Assembly (NCBI GenBank): GCA_938008575.1
Contig: CALLKB010000137.1
Coordinates: 1-16,168 of the forward strand
DNA: 16,168 nucleotides
Direction of reading: 5' to 3'
Origin: an uncultured Cytophagaceae bacterium
Lineage (GTDB): Bacteria > Bacteroidota > Bacteroidia > Cytophagales > Spirosomataceae
Shown here: piece after piece, positions 8,322 to 15,704 of the stretch
Layout of the letters: each line of letters begins with the position of its first letter
How positions within the stretch are numbered: position 1 is the stretch's first letter
Notes under the pieces: model-generated
The model's database searches: none
The model's input: only the letters and a program-made list of their open reading frames with translations
What the model was told of the DNA's origin: nothing
Program-made: the position numbers and the translations under genes

Positions 8322-8864
8322 TTACTTCTTTTCAGCTGCAGCTTTTGCAGCTAATTCATCCATAATAAGTTTGGTATCATAAAAATGAATTTCCTTAGCC
8401 TCCTTATCATTTACCCACAAAATGGCCTCATGAACTGGAATCAAAATATCCTTCCCACTGTATTTCCCTTTGGCCGTAAAGATCGCCCATATATTCGTCC
8501 AAACTTCACCATTGTTTAAAGTCAACGTAGTCACACGTAAACTTCCGAAATTTGAATTCTCCCATAAGTTTTGATTGGAGAAAAAGTCAGCCAAATAGGC
8601 TTTTTTCCCAACCAAATCAGCCGTCGTATCGCTAGGATAATAAACTTGAATATTTTCGGCTAATTCGTCTCCCTTGAATGTGGAATCCTTGGTTTGATAA
8701 GCCTTGATTTGCGCATGGATAGATTTAGTTTTTTCATCTAAAGTGGTCATCGTTCCACCCAAGGAATCTGTTTCCGCGGCATCCGTTTTAACGGCTTCTG
8801 TTTTTTGTTGGCCACAAGCAAACAAAGCCGCAGCTACAACAACCATCATCATTAATTTTTTCAT
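8322..8864 (-). CDS. NTF2-like lipoprotein, paralogue of the downstream gene
   Basis: A 180-residue lipoprotein with lipobox LFAC (Cys17), followed by a low-complexity linker rich in Thr, Ala and Asp and a helical region. The C-terminal half aligns by eye with its neighbour: YYPSDTTADLVGKKAYLADFF matches the FHNEDGTTIKGKAAILDFM segment, GEVWTNIWAIF matches HQWVNIWDKA, and the final strands end in a similar IHFYDTKL. This supports an NTF2/SnoaL-like fold and a tandem duplication. The protein should be anchored facing the periplasm or the cell surface. The C-terminus is Ala/Lys-rich. It begins 95 bp after the hydrolase pseudogene stop, with a terminator-like hairpin in between, so it probably has its own promoter, which I could not place securely. 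Ligand and role unknown. Confidence 0.78.
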   Translation of the reverse strand: MKKLMMMVVVAAALFACGQQKTEAVKTDAAETDSLGGTMTTLDEKTKSIHAQIKAYQTKDSTFKGDELAENIQVYYPSDTTADLVGKKAYLADFFSNQNLWENSNFGSLRVTTLTLNNGEVWTNIWAIFTAKGKYSGKDILIPVHEAILWVNDKEAKEIHFYDTKLIMDELAAKAAAEKK

Positions 8865-8907
8865 TGTTTTTGTTTTTTAAGTTTTTGAGTAATCCAACGA
8901 ACTTAAC

Positions 8908-8931
8908 CTGATGTATCAAAGATGACATCAG
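8908..8931. repeat. Inverted repeat upstream of the NTF2-like lipoprotein pair
   Basis: CTGATGT (8908-8914) and ACATCAG (8925-8931) are perfect 7-nt inverted arms around a 10-nt spacer, 44 bp before the ATG at 8864. The spacer on the minus strand contains CATCTTTG, one mismatch from the TAnnTTTG -7 consensus. It could be an operator or a leader hairpin. No T-run follows on either strand, so it is not a good terminator. Confidence 0.3.
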
Positions 8932-8940
8932 AAACAATGG

Positions 8941-8972
8941 AAAAATATGTTCCCAAATCTCAAATGGGAACA
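8941..8972 (-). terminator. Terminator-like hairpin at the end of the hydrolase pseudogene
   Basis: Arms TGTTCCCA and TGGGAACA (8948-8955 and 8965-8972) form a perfect 8-bp stem around a 9-nt loop. On the minus strand the stem is followed by TATTTTT (8947-8941). The stop codon of the pseudogene reading frame (TGA, 8960-8962) lies inside the loop, so the frame now ends within the terminator instead of before it. This fits a deletion that removed the 3' part of the gene. Confidence 0.55.
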
Positions 8973-9488
8973 AAAAAAAGATAGGGGAAGTTAAGCCAGG
9001 TCGTATCAATAGCTAACGCGACGCCCTTAGACTCCCCCAAGAAATTAGCACCCATAATCACTGCCTTATCGATTTTCTCTGGATGTATCAAGGCTAATTC
9101 CAATGCGATATCTCCCCCATCGCTCCAGCCCACAAATTTGGCTTTCTTCACATGCAATTGATCCATAAATCCATTCACATCTAAGGCCATTTGTGCATAG
9201 GTCAGCTCCTTCAAATCACTATCCGTCGTTCTGCCTTGGGAACGCGAATCAACAGCAATAACACGGTATTTTTTTAGAAAAAGCAGCAATCATTCCGCCC
9301 ATTGTTTCAATATTTCCATAGCCCCCATGCAATAATATCAAGGGCTCCCCTTTTCCATATATCTCATAATACATAGAAATGTCACCCACTTGAATTCGTT
9401 TACCCACAGCTGAATTTGATCCATAAGGAATCTGCGCTGCTAACGTCATTGTCAACAATAACAATACGGTTGTAAATAATGCTCTCAT
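8960..9488 (-). pseudogene. Alpha/beta hydrolase, frameshifted and 3'-truncated
   Basis: Two overlapping frames together make the first half of a secreted alpha/beta hydrolase. The 5' frame (ATG at 9488) has a signal peptide ending near LAAQ, then GDISMYYEIYGKGEPLILLHGG with the HGG oxyanion element, and runs to AAFSKK before ending in IPCYCC-stop. The next frame supplies the continuation YRVIAVDSRSQGRT and the nucleophile elbow VGWSDGGDIALELAL. The break is a run of seven A residues on the coding strand (9269-9275 in plus coordinates); with six A residues the protein would read AAFSKKYRVIAVD without interruption. In addition, homology fades after VIMGAN and the frame stops about 30 residues later, so the catalytic Asp and His are absent; the total is about 175 codons against roughly 280-300 for the family. 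It begins 2 bp after the double serine hydrolase stop, as the last gene of that operon. Confidence 0.82.
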
Positions 9489-9490
9489 AC

Positions 9491-12007
9491 TTATTTAATT
9501 AAACTCTTCATTACCCAGGACTTAAAATTCGTCCGAATGTTTGTTGGTGCAGTCGATGGCCGCTGGTATAATAACATAGCAATCAGCTCATGTATTGGAT
9601 CAATAAAGAATATCGGACCCGTAGCCCCACTCCAATATATCGTACCGGCAGGGCGTGGGTCATTACCAATTTCCTTGCGTTTAATCGCATAACCAAAGGT
9701 AAAACCGTTGTTCTTTAAATCATCCGTGGGCGTAATTGCCGCCTCTAAATTCAACGGTGTTTGATCCGTTTTCATCATAGCAATCGTGGAAGGCTTCGCA
9801 ATACGCACGCCATTCAACTCGCCATCTTGAACGACCATTTGGCAAAATTTAAAATAATCCAAGGCAGTCGAATGCAATCCACCGGATCCGGAATAATAGG
9901 TCTTAGAACCACTGATCCGAATACTTTTTTCTGAACCGGGATCGATTAATGCCAAACCTCCCTTGCCATCCGGCTGGTAATAGGACGTAAATCGTGGGGC
10001 ATCTTTAGCTTCTAAGAAAAAATGTGTGTCCTTCATGCCGAGCGGATCCAGAATTCGTTTTTGTACAAAATCTTGAAATGGCATGCCACTGATCACTTCC
10101 ACGATTCGTCCTGCGACTAATAAACCTGGACCATAAATCCAGCCTTCACCGGGTTCATGTGTCAAAGGCAATTTGGCTAATTTCTTGACATAATTTTCGA
10201 TATTACTGCTGTAGGCATTTTTCGTAATCGCAGCATATGCCTCGGGCATATTTCCCCCGTAAGCACTTGGTTGGCCCGTTGTGTGTGTCAACACATGACG
10301 AATCAACATGGGCTTTGTTGCTTCGCGTGTCTTAAACATCCACATGCCGTCAACGCTATCTTTCGATACTAAAACTTGTTGGGATGCAAACTCAGGCAAA
10401 TACTTGCTCACGGGATCATTTGGCTTACATTTTCCGTCTTCCATCAGCAACAATAAAGCCAATGTCGCGATCGGTTTCGTCATGGAGGCCAATCGAAAAA
10501 TAGCATCTTTTTGCATGGGAACATGTGTCTCCATTTGAGACTCCCCTTTCGCCTCAAAATGAACAATTTTACCTTTGCGCGCGATCAAGGTTACTGCTCC
10601 GGCAATTTCTTTTTGTTGGATACTTTTTGAAACTTCTTGTTGAAATTCATCCAATACTTTTTGATCAAAACCCAATGCCTTCACTTCTGAAGGCTTTGCC
10701 ACATCCGTCGTTACGAGCTTTGATTCAGCTGTTTTTATCCCTGCATACACGCCTTTTCTAAACTCATCCCCAAAATAGAATTGATAAGGATTAGGCGTAC
10801 CCAAGGAACCTATTTGAGTCATGAAAATCCCAATGACTTCATCCTTAGGATTGATGAAAAAATGCGTGGAATTAGCCCCGCTCCAAAAGTATTCTCCCGC
10901 AGAAACATTCGGTTTATTGGCCACCATGGGATTTATCAAAATCCCAAAGCCCAAACCAAAACCATAACCTGGTTCTAGGTTTGTACTTCCATCCTCATCT
11001 AATGAAATGCCATTGGCAATTTTATAAATACGCGATGTTTGATCCGGTTTACGAGTGATTTCCGCTGTAACATCTGTCCGCATCAACTGCAAGGTCTCTT
11101 TTTTCAAAATTCGCTTCCCATGTAATTCTCCATGATGGTATAGCATTTTGGCAAAGGTCAAATAATCCTCCATCGTTCCCCACAAGGCATTTACACCGGC
11201 AAAAACGGTAACATTTTTGCGTGCAGGTTGCATGTTGGATCGAACCAAATTTTTTCCGTTTTGAAAATCATACACCACCATCGCCCGTTTTTCTTGGGCC
11301 TCATTTAAATTATAACCCATATCCTTCATCCCCAAGGGCTGAAAAATGGTCTTCTTCAGATAGGCATCTGTAGTTTCTCCTGTCAGCACCTCGATCAACC
11401 GAGAAGCCACATCTGGTCCAAATGAATAATTCCATTTCGTACCAGGCTGATATGACAACGGAATTTTAGCTAAGGCCGCAACCCTTTTCTCAATCGTTGT
11501 CAAACTTTGATCATATAAAATCGTATTCCAAATATCTCGATCCATCTTCACCTGTGTTATGCCATGCGACATACCCGAAGTATGACTGATCAACTGCCGG
11601 ATTGTAATTCTGCTTTTCGCAGGAATCAAACTGCTTCTCATTCCCTGGTTCACATCTTGTACAACACTTAAGTTTTTAAATTCGGGTAAGTAATTCTCCA
11701 CGGGGTCATCCAATGAGAACTTACCTTGTTCATAAAGTGTCATAAGCGCCACAGTGATCACGGGCTTGGACATCGATTGCAAGTAATATATTTCCTTGCC
11801 GGTCATGGGAACCTTATTTTCCGCATCTCGATCTCCATAAAATTTATTAAATACTACCTTGTTCTTATGGTAAACGAGGCCATGAACGCCTTTCAATTTA
11901 TTGGCTTGCACCTCTTGTTTAAGAAATTGATTCAGCGATTCAAAATTTTGCGCAAGCGTAACTTGAACACAAAAAAACAGGAGAAAAAGTAGACGTAAGA
12001 TCTTCAT
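9491..12007 (-). CDS. Secreted double serine hydrolase (two fused beta-lactamase-fold domains)
   Basis: An 838-residue protein with a signal peptide (ending VTLAQ, residue 20) and two complete class C beta-lactamase/family VIII esterase-type domains. Domain 1 (about 22-420) has the SxxK motif LQSMSKP (Ser78, Lys81), Tyr194 in WNYSFGPD and a YFWSGANSTHFFINP strand. Domain 2 (about 450-838) has LASMTKP (Ser508, Lys511), Tyr625 in WIYGPG and YWSGATGPIFFIDP. Both also carry LPEF and HTSG/HTTG segments and PLGMKD. Neither has a strict YxN, as in esterase members. Domain 2 resembles the neighbouring single-domain enzyme at 14299 (DAIFRLASMTKP against DAIFRIASQTKA), which suggests local duplication then fusion. 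Both sites look intact. Substrate unknown: esters, amides or D-peptides. The gene starts 8 bp after the last membrane-protein gene. Confidence 0.92.
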   Translation of the reverse strand: MKILRLLFLLFFCVQVTLAQNFESLNQFLKQEVQANKLKGVHGLVYHKNKVVFNKFYGDRDAENKVPMTGKEIYYLQSMSKPVITVALMTLYEQGKFSLDDPVENYLPEFKNLSVVQDVNQGMRSSLIPAKSRITIRQLISHTSGMSHGITQVKMDRDIWNTILYDQSLTTIEKRVAALAKIPLSYQPGTKWNYSFGPDVASRLIEVLTGETTDAYLKKTIFQPLGMKDMGYNLNEAQEKRAMVVYDFQNGKNLVRSNMQPARKNVTVFAGVNALWGTMEDYLTFAKMLYHHGELHGKRILKKETLQLMRTDVTAEITRKPDQTSRIYKIANGISLDEDGSTNLEPGYGFGLGFGILINPMVANKPNVSAGEYFWSGANSTHFFINPKDEVIGIFMTQIGSLGTPNPYQFYFGDEFRKGVYAGIKTAESKLVTTDVAKPSEVKALGFDQKVLDEFQQEVSKSIQQKEIAGAVTLIARKGKIVHFEAKGESQMETHVPMQKDAIFRLASMTKPIATLALLLLMEDGKCKPNDPVSKYLPEFASQQVLVSKDSVDGMWMFKTREATKPMLIRHVLTHTTGQPSAYGGNMPEAYAAITKNAYSSNIENYVKKLAKLPLTHEPGEGWIYGPGLLVAGRIVEVISGMPFQDFVQKRILDPLGMKDTHFFLEAKDAPRFTSYYQPDGKGGLALIDPGSEKSIRISGSKTYYSGSGGLHSTALDYFKFCQMVVQDGELNGVRIAKPSTIAMMKTDQTPLNLEAAITPTDDLKNNGFTFGYAIKRKEIGNDPRPAGTIYWSGATGPIFFIDPIHELIAMLLYQRPSTAPTNIRTNFKSWVMKSLIK

Positions 12008-12015
12008 AAAATGAG

Positions 12016-12795
12016 TTAATTAGTTGCTAAATAGGTATCAATATGTGCTAATAAAGGATCGGATTTTTTCTTGATAATTTTAAGATTTAATATACTCAAT
12101 TTTTGAATGGTACATTTATTCATCAAATACTTGAGGAGGACAGACTTCACATCTTCCGACAATCGTACATTTTTCAAGTCAGTTTCTATGGCTTGTTTAT
12201 TTGCCGCATACAAGTTGGCATAGGCCGGAGAAAGATTAGCAATGTAATCAAGATCTGGTCGGTTCAGCCACTTCATCAATAAAGCAGGAGGCATCTTCTG
12301 CACTAAAAACTCCCAGAATAATTTACCTGCGGAACTCTCTTGATCAAAGGTTCTGAATTCAGCAAAGTCGGCATCTGTTTCGTAGGCGTTTATTTCTTCG
12401 ATTAATTTCTTGTCTTTGATGTAGCGCAAAGAGCCTGAATTTTTCATCAATTCGAAAATGCGTTTGTCATTGGAAAAACGATAGACCATTAAATCGAGGG
12501 AGTTGGCAATGGTCTCGTTCGAGAGATTTTTATCTGCATAAAGCGAAAAATAAAGTTTCTCATTTTGGATTAACACGGGGGTCCCAAATTTCAAGACAGA
12601 GTCAATCGCTGTATTATTTCGTTTAATTTCTGTTTTGAATAATTCGAGGTACTCTTTGGCACGGTTATTTTCTATTTGATGTTCCCGGAAATTTTCGGCC
12701 AAAAAACCCAGTGTTACCGCCGCAAACAACATGATAAATTCCGTGATGTATTCATTCCACTTCTTAGGTGCGTGGGCATGGTGGTGTACTTCCAT
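12016..12795 (-). CDS. His-capped single-pass membrane protein, paralogue 3 of 3
   Basis: A 259-residue protein of an unnamed family that I cannot assign a function. Residues 1-13 (MEVHHHAHAPKKW) form a His-rich, basic cap; EFIMLFAAVTLGFLAE (19-34) is one transmembrane helix; the rest is mostly helical and soluble. At 117-126 the segment MKNSGSLRYIKDKKL matches a motif shared with both paralogues and resembles the G-x-L-x-x-I pattern of the DUF6090 family of Bacteroidota membrane proteins (my recollection, not a search). The charge pattern KK before the helix suggests the cap is cytosolic and the long domain periplasmic (inference). This copy is the most divergent in the motif (GSL instead of GGL). 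It starts 6 bp after the previous paralogue's stop. Confidence 0.8.
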   Translation of the reverse strand: MEVHHHAHAPKKWNEYITEFIMLFAAVTLGFLAENFREHQIENNRAKEYLELFKTEIKRNNTAIDSVLKFGTPVLIQNEKLYFSLYADKNLSNETIANSLDLMVYRFSNDKRIFELMKNSGSLRYIKDKKLIEEINAYETDADFAEFRTFDQESSAGKLFWEFLVQKMPPALLMKWLNRPDLDYIANLSPAYANLYAANKQAIETDLKNVRLSEDVKSVLLKYLMNKCTIQKLSILNLKIIKKKSDPLLAHIDTYLATN

Positions 12796-12801
12796 CGTAT
12801 A

Positions 12802-13551
12802 TTAATTTAGGTGGTAGGTTTTAATTAACATATTGTCCAGCTCTATTGCGGCACGCTTTAATTCCTTTGACCGACTGGCAATACCTAAGTTATTGTTGTG
12901 CACATACAAGGTTTTATTCAATAAATCGTTAAGTGCTTCAGGGCTATCATTAAATAAAGGAGGATTGCCCGTTGGCCTAGAAAAACGTGCTTCAATATTT
13001 CTTGATTGCCCATTTATCACCATATTTTTAAAAACTCGACCATCAAAAATCATTGCCATTTGTTGGCGGTAATTCATGAGTAAATCCTCCGTAAGTTTTT
13101 GCAATTCATCCATTTCCTCCACATTATTTTCATAGGCCTGAATCATTTTGATAACCTCTATATTCGAGATCAAGCGCAAGCCACCGGCATTTTTCAATTG
13201 CTGAAAACCATTTTTTGAATGATGGAAAAAGAATCGAATGGAGTTCAATCGTGCCAAATAATACAGGTCATTCGTTTGCTTAAAATCTCGATTGCTTAAT
13301 AGATTCAGCAAGGTATCCTCTCGTTTTAACCTCGTTTGATAAATGGTCGAAACTGTATCCAAATTATTAATATCATTCAATAAGTCTTCATGAACTATTT
13401 GAATAAATTTTACTTCTCGCTCCTTTTCAATGGCATGTTCACGTAGATTTTCTGCAAAAAAACCTAGCGTTACCGCTGCAAATAGCATGACAAATTCTGT
13501 GATGTATTCCGTCCATTTTTTGGGAATATGGCTGTGGTGGTGTACTTCCAT
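12802..13551 (-). CDS. His-capped single-pass membrane protein, paralogue 2 of 3
   Basis: A 249-residue paralogue of its two neighbours. The cap is MEVHHHSHIPKKW, the transmembrane helix EFVMLFAAVTLGFFAE (19-34), then NLREHAIEKEREVKF begins a long helical, probably coiled-coil, stretch with a DLLNDINNLD segment matching the DLKIDQANLK of paralogue 1. The shared motif QLKNAGGLRLISN lies at 118-130. No enzyme motif is visible. The first 34 residues are far more conserved between the three copies than the rest, so the cap and helix probably meet a common partner while the distal domains have diverged. It starts 1 bp after the stop of the upstream paralogue, and likely all three are translated from one message. 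Role unknown. Confidence 0.8.
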   Translation of the reverse strand: MEVHHHSHIPKKWTEYITEFVMLFAAVTLGFFAENLREHAIEKEREVKFIQIVHEDLLNDINNLDTVSTIYQTRLKREDTLLNLLSNRDFKQTNDLYYLARLNSIRFFFHHSKNGFQQLKNAGGLRLISNIEVIKMIQAYENNVEEMDELQKLTEDLLMNYRQQMAMIFDGRVFKNMVINGQSRNIEARFSRPTGNPPLFNDSPEALNDLLNKTLYVHNNNLGIASRSKELKRAAIELDNMLIKTYHLN

Positions 13552-13552
13552 G

Positions 13553-14296
13553 CTAGGGCAGATTATATTCGTTTTTAATTATTGCCATTAAGTTTTCGGT
13601 AGTTTGTAATGCCCGTTTATAGGATCGGATATCTTGTCGGGTTATCGTTTGTTGGCGAGCCAACAAATTTAAATACTCTCTCAAATGTGCCCGATTAATC
13701 CGCACAAAACCAGTTTGGGGTATATTATCTTGATTGTCATAGCCATTGTTTTTGATGTAAGCATCCAAAGAATCAAATGCATCTAAGATCTTTTCTTCTA
13801 ACAAATTGATGTCGCGTGAATTCGTGACAAAGCGGTTATTGGAGGATTCAATTCGGATCCAGCGCATGTCGTAGACATCAATAGAATCAGTCACTCGTTT
13901 ATTTTGGATTAAACGTAAGCCACCAGAATTTTTCAATTGACTTATCGTGGTTGTATTACGATACGAAATGATCTCCCAAGATACACGTTTAAAATGCTTG
14001 ACAACCGAAACTGGGACTTGAGTAGCTTGGGGATTGTTTTTGAAAAACAAAAAGAGGGAATCCATTGCCTCCACGCGTTTTTGTTGGTATGGGATAGAGT
14101 TTTTTAAATTAGCCTGATCAATCTTCAAATCCGCCAATAACGATTCCATGTATTGACTTTCGCGATGTGATTCGATGTAATGTTCCCTGACGTTTTCTGC
14201 GAAAAAACCGAGTGTTACGGCTGTGAACAACATGAGGAATTCGACAAAATATTCTTTCCAATTTTTAGGCGCATGGTGGCCATGGTGTACTTCCAT
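13553..14296 (-). CDS. His-capped single-pass membrane protein, paralogue 1 of 3
   Basis: A 247-residue protein, first of the three paralogues in transcription order. The cap reads MEVHHGHHAPKNW, keeping four His residues with one shifted by a Gly; EFLMLFTAVTLGFFAE (19-34) is the membrane helix, followed by NVREHYIESHRESQY. The shared motif QLKNSGGLRLIQNKR is at 120-134. The C-terminal third is rich in charged and Asn/Gln residues and predicted by eye to be helical. It starts 2 bp after the serine hydrolase stop, so it belongs to that transcription unit. A His-rich terminus could bind a metal ion, but that is only an inference; the cap may equally be a targeting or packing element. I do not know a characterised homologue. 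Confidence 0.8.
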   Translation of the reverse strand: MEVHHGHHAPKNWKEYFVEFLMLFTAVTLGFFAENVREHYIESHRESQYMESLLADLKIDQANLKNSIPYQQKRVEAMDSLFLFFKNNPQATQVPVSVVKHFKRVSWEIISYRNTTTISQLKNSGGLRLIQNKRVTDSIDVYDMRWIRIESSNNRFVTNSRDINLLEEKILDAFDSLDAYIKNNGYDNQDNIPQTGFVRINRAHLREYLNLLARQQTITRQDIRSYKRALQTTENLMAIIKNEYNLP

Positions 14297-14298
14297 TT

Positions 14299-15645
14299 TT
14301 AATCCTGAATAGCTTGATAGGTTACAACTTTAAACTTTTCTAATAAATCAGCATCGGACATTGGCAACATATTGACCATCAATTGTCCTGTTATTTTTTC
14401 TACGGGATCAATCCAGTAAATCGAATAAAAAGCCCCTCCTCCAAAAAATGTACCTACAGAAGTTGGGGATTGCGCACTCGCCTTTTCCGTTGTGATGATA
14501 AATCCAAAACCCACTTTATTATTAGGTTGCTGTCCAGGCATGATGAATTCGACATCCCCTATTTGATTACTTCGCATGAGTTTAACACTTGCACGCGATA
14601 AAATGCGTTTCCCCTTATAGATACCGTCATTCAGCATCATTTGTAGAAATTGGGCATAATCCATCGCCGTACAAGAAAGACCCGCTCCACCCGAAAAATA
14701 GGTACCTTTAAAACTTGGATAAGCGGTATACAATCCCCCGAGCATGGATGTCTCCGTTGGCAACTTCACAATTCCGTTTGATGCAGAACTCGAATGCAAC
14801 GGAACGATGCGCGACCAGTTTGAAGCAGGTTGGTAAAAGTAGGTATCATTCATTCCAAGCGGGTCAAAAATACGCGTCTTGAAAAATGAGGCTAAATCTT
14901 GACCACTTAATACTTCAACTAATCTGCCTAATACATCAATATTCAATCCATACGTCCATTTAGTACCTGGCTGATGCATCAATGGGATAGTACCTAACGT
15001 GTTTATTTGATCTGCAAGACGTATTTTGGGATTCGTCACACCGATTCCACCAACAACCCCAAACTTCCCATAAAGCGCACGTGCGGTATCATTGCCGATT
15101 TGCGCATATCCAATACCGGAAGTATGTGTAAGTAAATCCCGAATGGTAACAGATCGCTTTGCTGGAACTGTTGTATAACTTGTATCCTTAAAATTGAACG
15201 ATGCAATTACCCGTGGTGATGCAAAGGAAGGCAAATACTTCTCGATCGGATCATCCAATAGTAGTTTACCTTCCTCATATAACTGCATGATAGCCGTAGC
15301 CGTTATTGCCTTCGTTTGAGAGGCAATTCGGAAGATCGCATCGCGTGGCATCGATTTTTGCGTTTCCACGTCAAAATAACCAAAAGCCTTGTGGTAAACT
15401 AGTTCATTATTCCGGTGAATAACAGCTACTGCGCCGTTAATAGTTTTGTTTTGAATATAGGTTTCAAGCATCCGATCTATTTGGGACAATCGAGCCGGAT
15501 TCATATTCCCCTTATGAATAAATTCTTTCGTTTGGCCCAATAAGCCAAATGTAAGGCACATGCATGCCAACGTATAAAATCGATTTTTCACAGACTTAAT
15601 AAGTATGATAAAACAAGTATCCAAATTGTCTAAAATGGATAGCAT
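14299..15645 (-). CDS. Secreted serine hydrolase, family VIII esterase / class C beta-lactamase-like
   Basis: A single-domain beta-lactamase-fold hydrolase, first gene of the operon. Numbered from the ATG at 15645 (448 residues), the SxxK motif is IASQTKA (Ser109, Lys112), Tyr232 in KWTYGLNIDVLGRLVEV is the second catalytic residue in the manner of family VIII esterases, and FGGGAFYSIYWIDP (401-414) replaces the KTG strand. HTSGIGY and PLGMNDTYF are further family segments. The start is uncertain: 15645 is the only upstream in-frame ATG, but a GTG at 15591 gives a typical signal peptide (KNR, then a hydrophobic core ending GLLGQ) and may be the true start, in which case the protein has 430 residues. 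It acts outside the cytoplasm on an unknown ester or amide substrate. The gene lies 59 bp after the AraC-type gene. Confidence 0.9.
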   Translation of the reverse strand: MLSILDNLDTCFIILIKSVKNRFYTLACMCLTFGLLGQTKEFIHKGNMNPARLSQIDRMLETYIQNKTINGAVAVIHRNNELVYHKAFGYFDVETQKSMPRDAIFRIASQTKAITATAIMQLYEEGKLLLDDPIEKYLPSFASPRVIASFNFKDTSYTTVPAKRSVTIRDLLTHTSGIGYAQIGNDTARALYGKFGVVGGIGVTNPKIRLADQINTLGTIPLMHQPGTKWTYGLNIDVLGRLVEVLSGQDLASFFKTRIFDPLGMNDTYFYQPASNWSRIVPLHSSSASNGIVKLPTETSMLGGLYTAYPSFKGTYFSGGAGLSCTAMDYAQFLQMMLNDGIYKGKRILSRASVKLMRSNQIGDVEFIMPGQQPNNKVGFGFIITTEKASAQSPTSVGTFFGGGAFYSIYWIDPVEKITGQLMVNMLPMSDADLLEKFKVVTYQAIQD

Positions 15646-15704
15646 ACTTCGTGAAAAGCCTGAGAAATTTGTCTAGTATTCAGATGACCTTGTCCAAAAA
15701 GATC

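Noticed and set aside
8788..9009. Minus-strand open frame of 73 codons between the hydrolase remnant and the lipoprotein
   Set aside because: It overlaps a terminator hairpin and the start of the lipoprotein gene in another frame, and its composition is unlike a real protein.
9249..9300. Programmed ribosomal frameshifting at the A7 run
   Set aside because: The change needed is +1, not the -1 typical of A-rich slippery sites, and the protein downstream lacks its catalytic Asp and His anyway, so decay is the simpler reading.
12782..14296. Three copies of a 14-nt identical sequence as a mobile or regulatory repeat
   Set aside because: Each copy is the first codons of a paralogous gene (M-E-V-H-H), so protein conservation and duplication explain it.
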